The notes under the pieces are model-generated. The model was not told the DNA's origin. It searched no databases and worked only from the letters and a program-made list of their open reading frames with translations. A program made the position numbers and the translations under genes. A DNA stretch of 64,000 bases from SZUA-430 sp040381215. GTDB taxonomy: Bacteria > Pseudomonadota > Alphaproteobacteria > Micropepsales > Micropepsaceae. The stretch lies in assembly GCA_040381215.1 (NCBI GenBank), contig JBEIHO010000009.1, positions 1 to 64,000 on the forward strand, written 5' to 3'. Numbering within the stretch: the stretch's first letter is position 1; each line of letters opens with the position of its first letter. Shown here one piece after another: positions 62,361-64,000 of the stretch.

Positions 62361-64000
62361 TCAGAGGTGCGGCTGTTGGCGTTCGACGCGGGGTGCGGCG
62401 CGGCGACCGCAGCGGTTGAGAACCGTGCCCGAGACGCTGGCCCCTGCATCCCGCAGGCGTTTCACGCTGTCCGCAAGCACGTCACGCTGGGTCTCGTCCC
62501 AGTTGACGACGAGCAGGAAGGTGTCGGCAACCGAGGCCAGCCTGCAGGCGTCGGGATAGGCCTGGACCGAGGGCGTGTTGATGATAACCAGGGTGTAATG
62601 CTGGCGCAGCGCCTCGACCAGGCGGCGCATTGATTGGGTTGCCAGCAGGCTTGCGGGATTGGCCGAAGGTTCTGCGATGGGCAGGTATTCGAGGGGCGAT
62701 TGCGGGTCGCGGCAGATCGCGTGCGCCAGGTCGCACTCACCCGAGAGGACTTCGACAAGCCCGTCGGCCGGAGGGGCTGCCTGCAGATAGCCGCCAGAGG
62801 CGAAATGAGCGGCAAGGTCGGCGCGACGGAAATCGGCATCGATGAGAAGAACGCGGCCACCGTCCGGCGCGGCTTCGCGGGCAGCCAGGCGGGCGAGGCT
62901 GACGGCGAGGGAGGTGGTTCCAGCCCCCTGCCCTGCGGATGTCACGGCCAGCACGCCAACGCCGGCGTGATGCATCGCGTCTGATACGGTTGCCTGCAGC
63001 GACCTGAGCGATGCCGTCACGGCGCCATGCGGCTCGTCGAGGATGCTGTCGGCCAGCCGCCCTGAACGGGCGCGCTCGGGCACGGATGCCAGGTTTGCAA
63101 GCTTGACCGCGCGCTCGATGTCGGCCGCGCGGCGGATGCCGCCCCGAAGGGGACCGCGCCTGTAGGCCAATCCCAATGCCAGCGCGCTGGACCCCAGAAG
63201 CGAAAGACCCATGGCGATGGGCTGGTTGGGAAACACAGGGGCGTCCGGCGCGACGGCAGGCGTGGCCAGCTTCACGCCGCCCATGCCAGCAGCGCCTGCG
63301 ACCTCGCCGTTCAGCGAGCGCGTCAGCATGGTTTCGTAGCGGGTACGATCCTGCTGGACCTTGGCCTCAAGCTCGGCGAGGCGCTGCGCGCCGGCCGCAG
63401 GGTCGCCCTGCGGCACCGAGGCAGGCGATTGCTGCGCGAGCGCTTGCAGCGCGCGGCGGGCCTCTTTCACTTCCGATGCGATGCCGTCGCTGGCTCGACG
63501 GATGGCTTGCTGGATGCGGGCCGCGAGCAACTGACGCTCCTGCTGCAGGGCCGCCGTCTCGGGGTGGGCCGTGCCGTACATTGCGGCGAGTTCTTCTTCG
63601 CGGCGCGCCAGGTCCATCTGCTGCTGGTGCAGGCCGTCGATCTCGCTTTCGTCGAGCACGGCGGCGACCGTCTCGATACCTGCGCCGTTGCGCAGCAGGT
63701 CGGAAACCTTGCGGTGGCGTGCCTCGAGGGCCGCCAGCCGGCGCCGCGCGACGGTCAGACTGGCCTCACGCTGGGGATCGGACACCGTTATGCGCTGCGC
63801 GGGGCCTTGTTCGGCCATGCTGGTGCGGTGCTCTTCGAGGGCCTGTTGCGACTGGCGCAGTTCCTCGGACAGCTGCGCCAGCTCGACCGCCGACCCGGCG
63901 GCGCTGCTGGCGGTGGATCGCGGCGCTTCCAGCGGCAATTGGGCGGCGACGGCGTTGGCAATGCGCGCCGCCTTGGCTGGATCCTCGCTGCTGAAGGTGA
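62361..64000 (-). CDS. Wzc/ExoP-like polysaccharide co-polymerase with degenerate kinase domain (5' end off window)
   Basis: About 546 residues visible; the frame is open to the right edge, so the N terminus is missing. The visible part starts in the end of the Wzz domain (SSEDPAKAARIANAVAAQ), continues with a long coiled-coil (about 30-220), a GNVR-like segment and second membrane helix (about 260-278), and ends in a CpsD-like ATPase domain. Walker A reads AGQGAGTTS, with Thr for the catalytic Lys; Walker A' LLIDADFRR is intact; Walker B is IINTPS, with Asn for Asp. No Tyr cluster follows (end PRVERQQPHL). It resembles a chain-length regulator with a dead kinase. Confidence 0.86.
   Translation of the reverse strand, partial: TFSSEDPAKAARIANAVAAQLPLEAPRSTASSAAGSAVELAQLSEELRQSQQALEEHRTSMAEQGPAQRITVSDPQREASLTVARRRLAALEARHRKVSDLLRNGAGIETVAAVLDESEIDGLHQQQMDLARREEELAAMYGTAHPETAALQQERQLLAARIQQAIRRASDGIASEVKEARRALQALAQQSPASVPQGDPAAGAQRLAELEAKVQQDRTRYETMLTRSLNGEVAGAAGMGGVKLATPAVAPDAPVFPNQPIAMGLSLLGSSALALGLAYRRGPLRGGIRRAADIERAVKLANLASVPERARSGRLADSILDEPHGAVTASLRSLQATVSDAMHHAGVGVLAVTSAGQGAGTTSLAVSLARLAAREAAPDGGRVLLIDADFRRADLAAHFASGGYLQAAPPADGLVEVLSGECDLAHAICRDPQSPLEYLPIAEPSANPASLLATQSMRRLVEALRQHYTLVIINTPSVQAYPDACRLASVADTFLLVVNWDETQRDVLADSVKRLRDAGASVSGTVLNRCGRRAAPRVERQQPHL

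Overview
The window is a GC-rich, densely packed stretch of alphaproteobacterial chromosome, mostly core genome. The evidence for Alphaproteobacteria is the gene order: tRNA-Tyr/tRNA-Gly/tuf beside a divergent rlmB, pepA-holC, lptF-lptG-lptD-surA-pdxA-rsmA, and fabD-fabG-acpP-fabF-mltG-yicC with gmk nearby. A CYP153-type P450, a large TonB-dependent receptor and a CtrA-type box (TTAA-N7-TTAA) would fit a Caulobacterales/Hyphomonadaceae- or sphingomonad-like organism, but I cannot fix the order. There is no insertion sequence, integrase, phage gene or CRISPR array.

Layout. 1-2.7 kb: 5' end of tuf, two tRNAs and their promoter, rlmB, a serine hydrolase. 2.7-10.7 kb: an outer-membrane barrel, fhs, a D-aminoacylase-like amidohydrolase, CYP153, and two paralogous L,D-transpeptidases. 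10.7-18.5 kb: metG diverging from purM-purN, a phytoene-dehydrogenase-like oxidoreductase, an SDR and an orphan formyltransferase. 18.5-24.8 kb: a small barrel protein and a five-gene leftward operon (GbsR/MarR regulator, DUF4166, membrane-SDR fusion, GST, prolyl oligopeptidase) behind a sigma70-like promoter carrying a perfect 16-bp palindrome. 24.9-33.2 kb: ndk, an ABC-F ATPase, a small gene behind a CtrA-type box, a Sco-cytochrome c fusion, a membrane histidine kinase, a DUF1295 enzyme, pepA-holC.

33.4-49.8 kb is envelope and lipid biogenesis: the LPS export genes lptF-lptG-lptD joined by ATGA overlaps, then surA-pdxA-rsmA, and, convergent, gmk and the fatty-acid cluster fabD-fabG-acpP-fabF-mltG-yicC. 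A divergent paiB/mocR regulatory pair sits between yicC and gmk, with 13-bp direct repeats in its shared promoter. 49.9-64 kb is surface polysaccharide: an O-antigen-ligase-like protein, two sugar-nucleotide enzymes around asd, a PhoD phosphatase, a TonB receptor, a secreted repeat protein, galE, and a Wzc-like chain-length protein that runs off the right edge.

The observations most worth a second look are: the GbsR/DUF4166 operon with its palindromic operator; the Wzc-like protein that has lost both its Walker A lysine and Walker B aspartate; the direct repeats between paiB and mocR; an orphan terminator with an upstream stem-loop that suggests a small RNA near 59.4 kb; and a structured 3' region downstream of the Wzc operon. 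None is proven to be a new system; all come from sequence reading alone.
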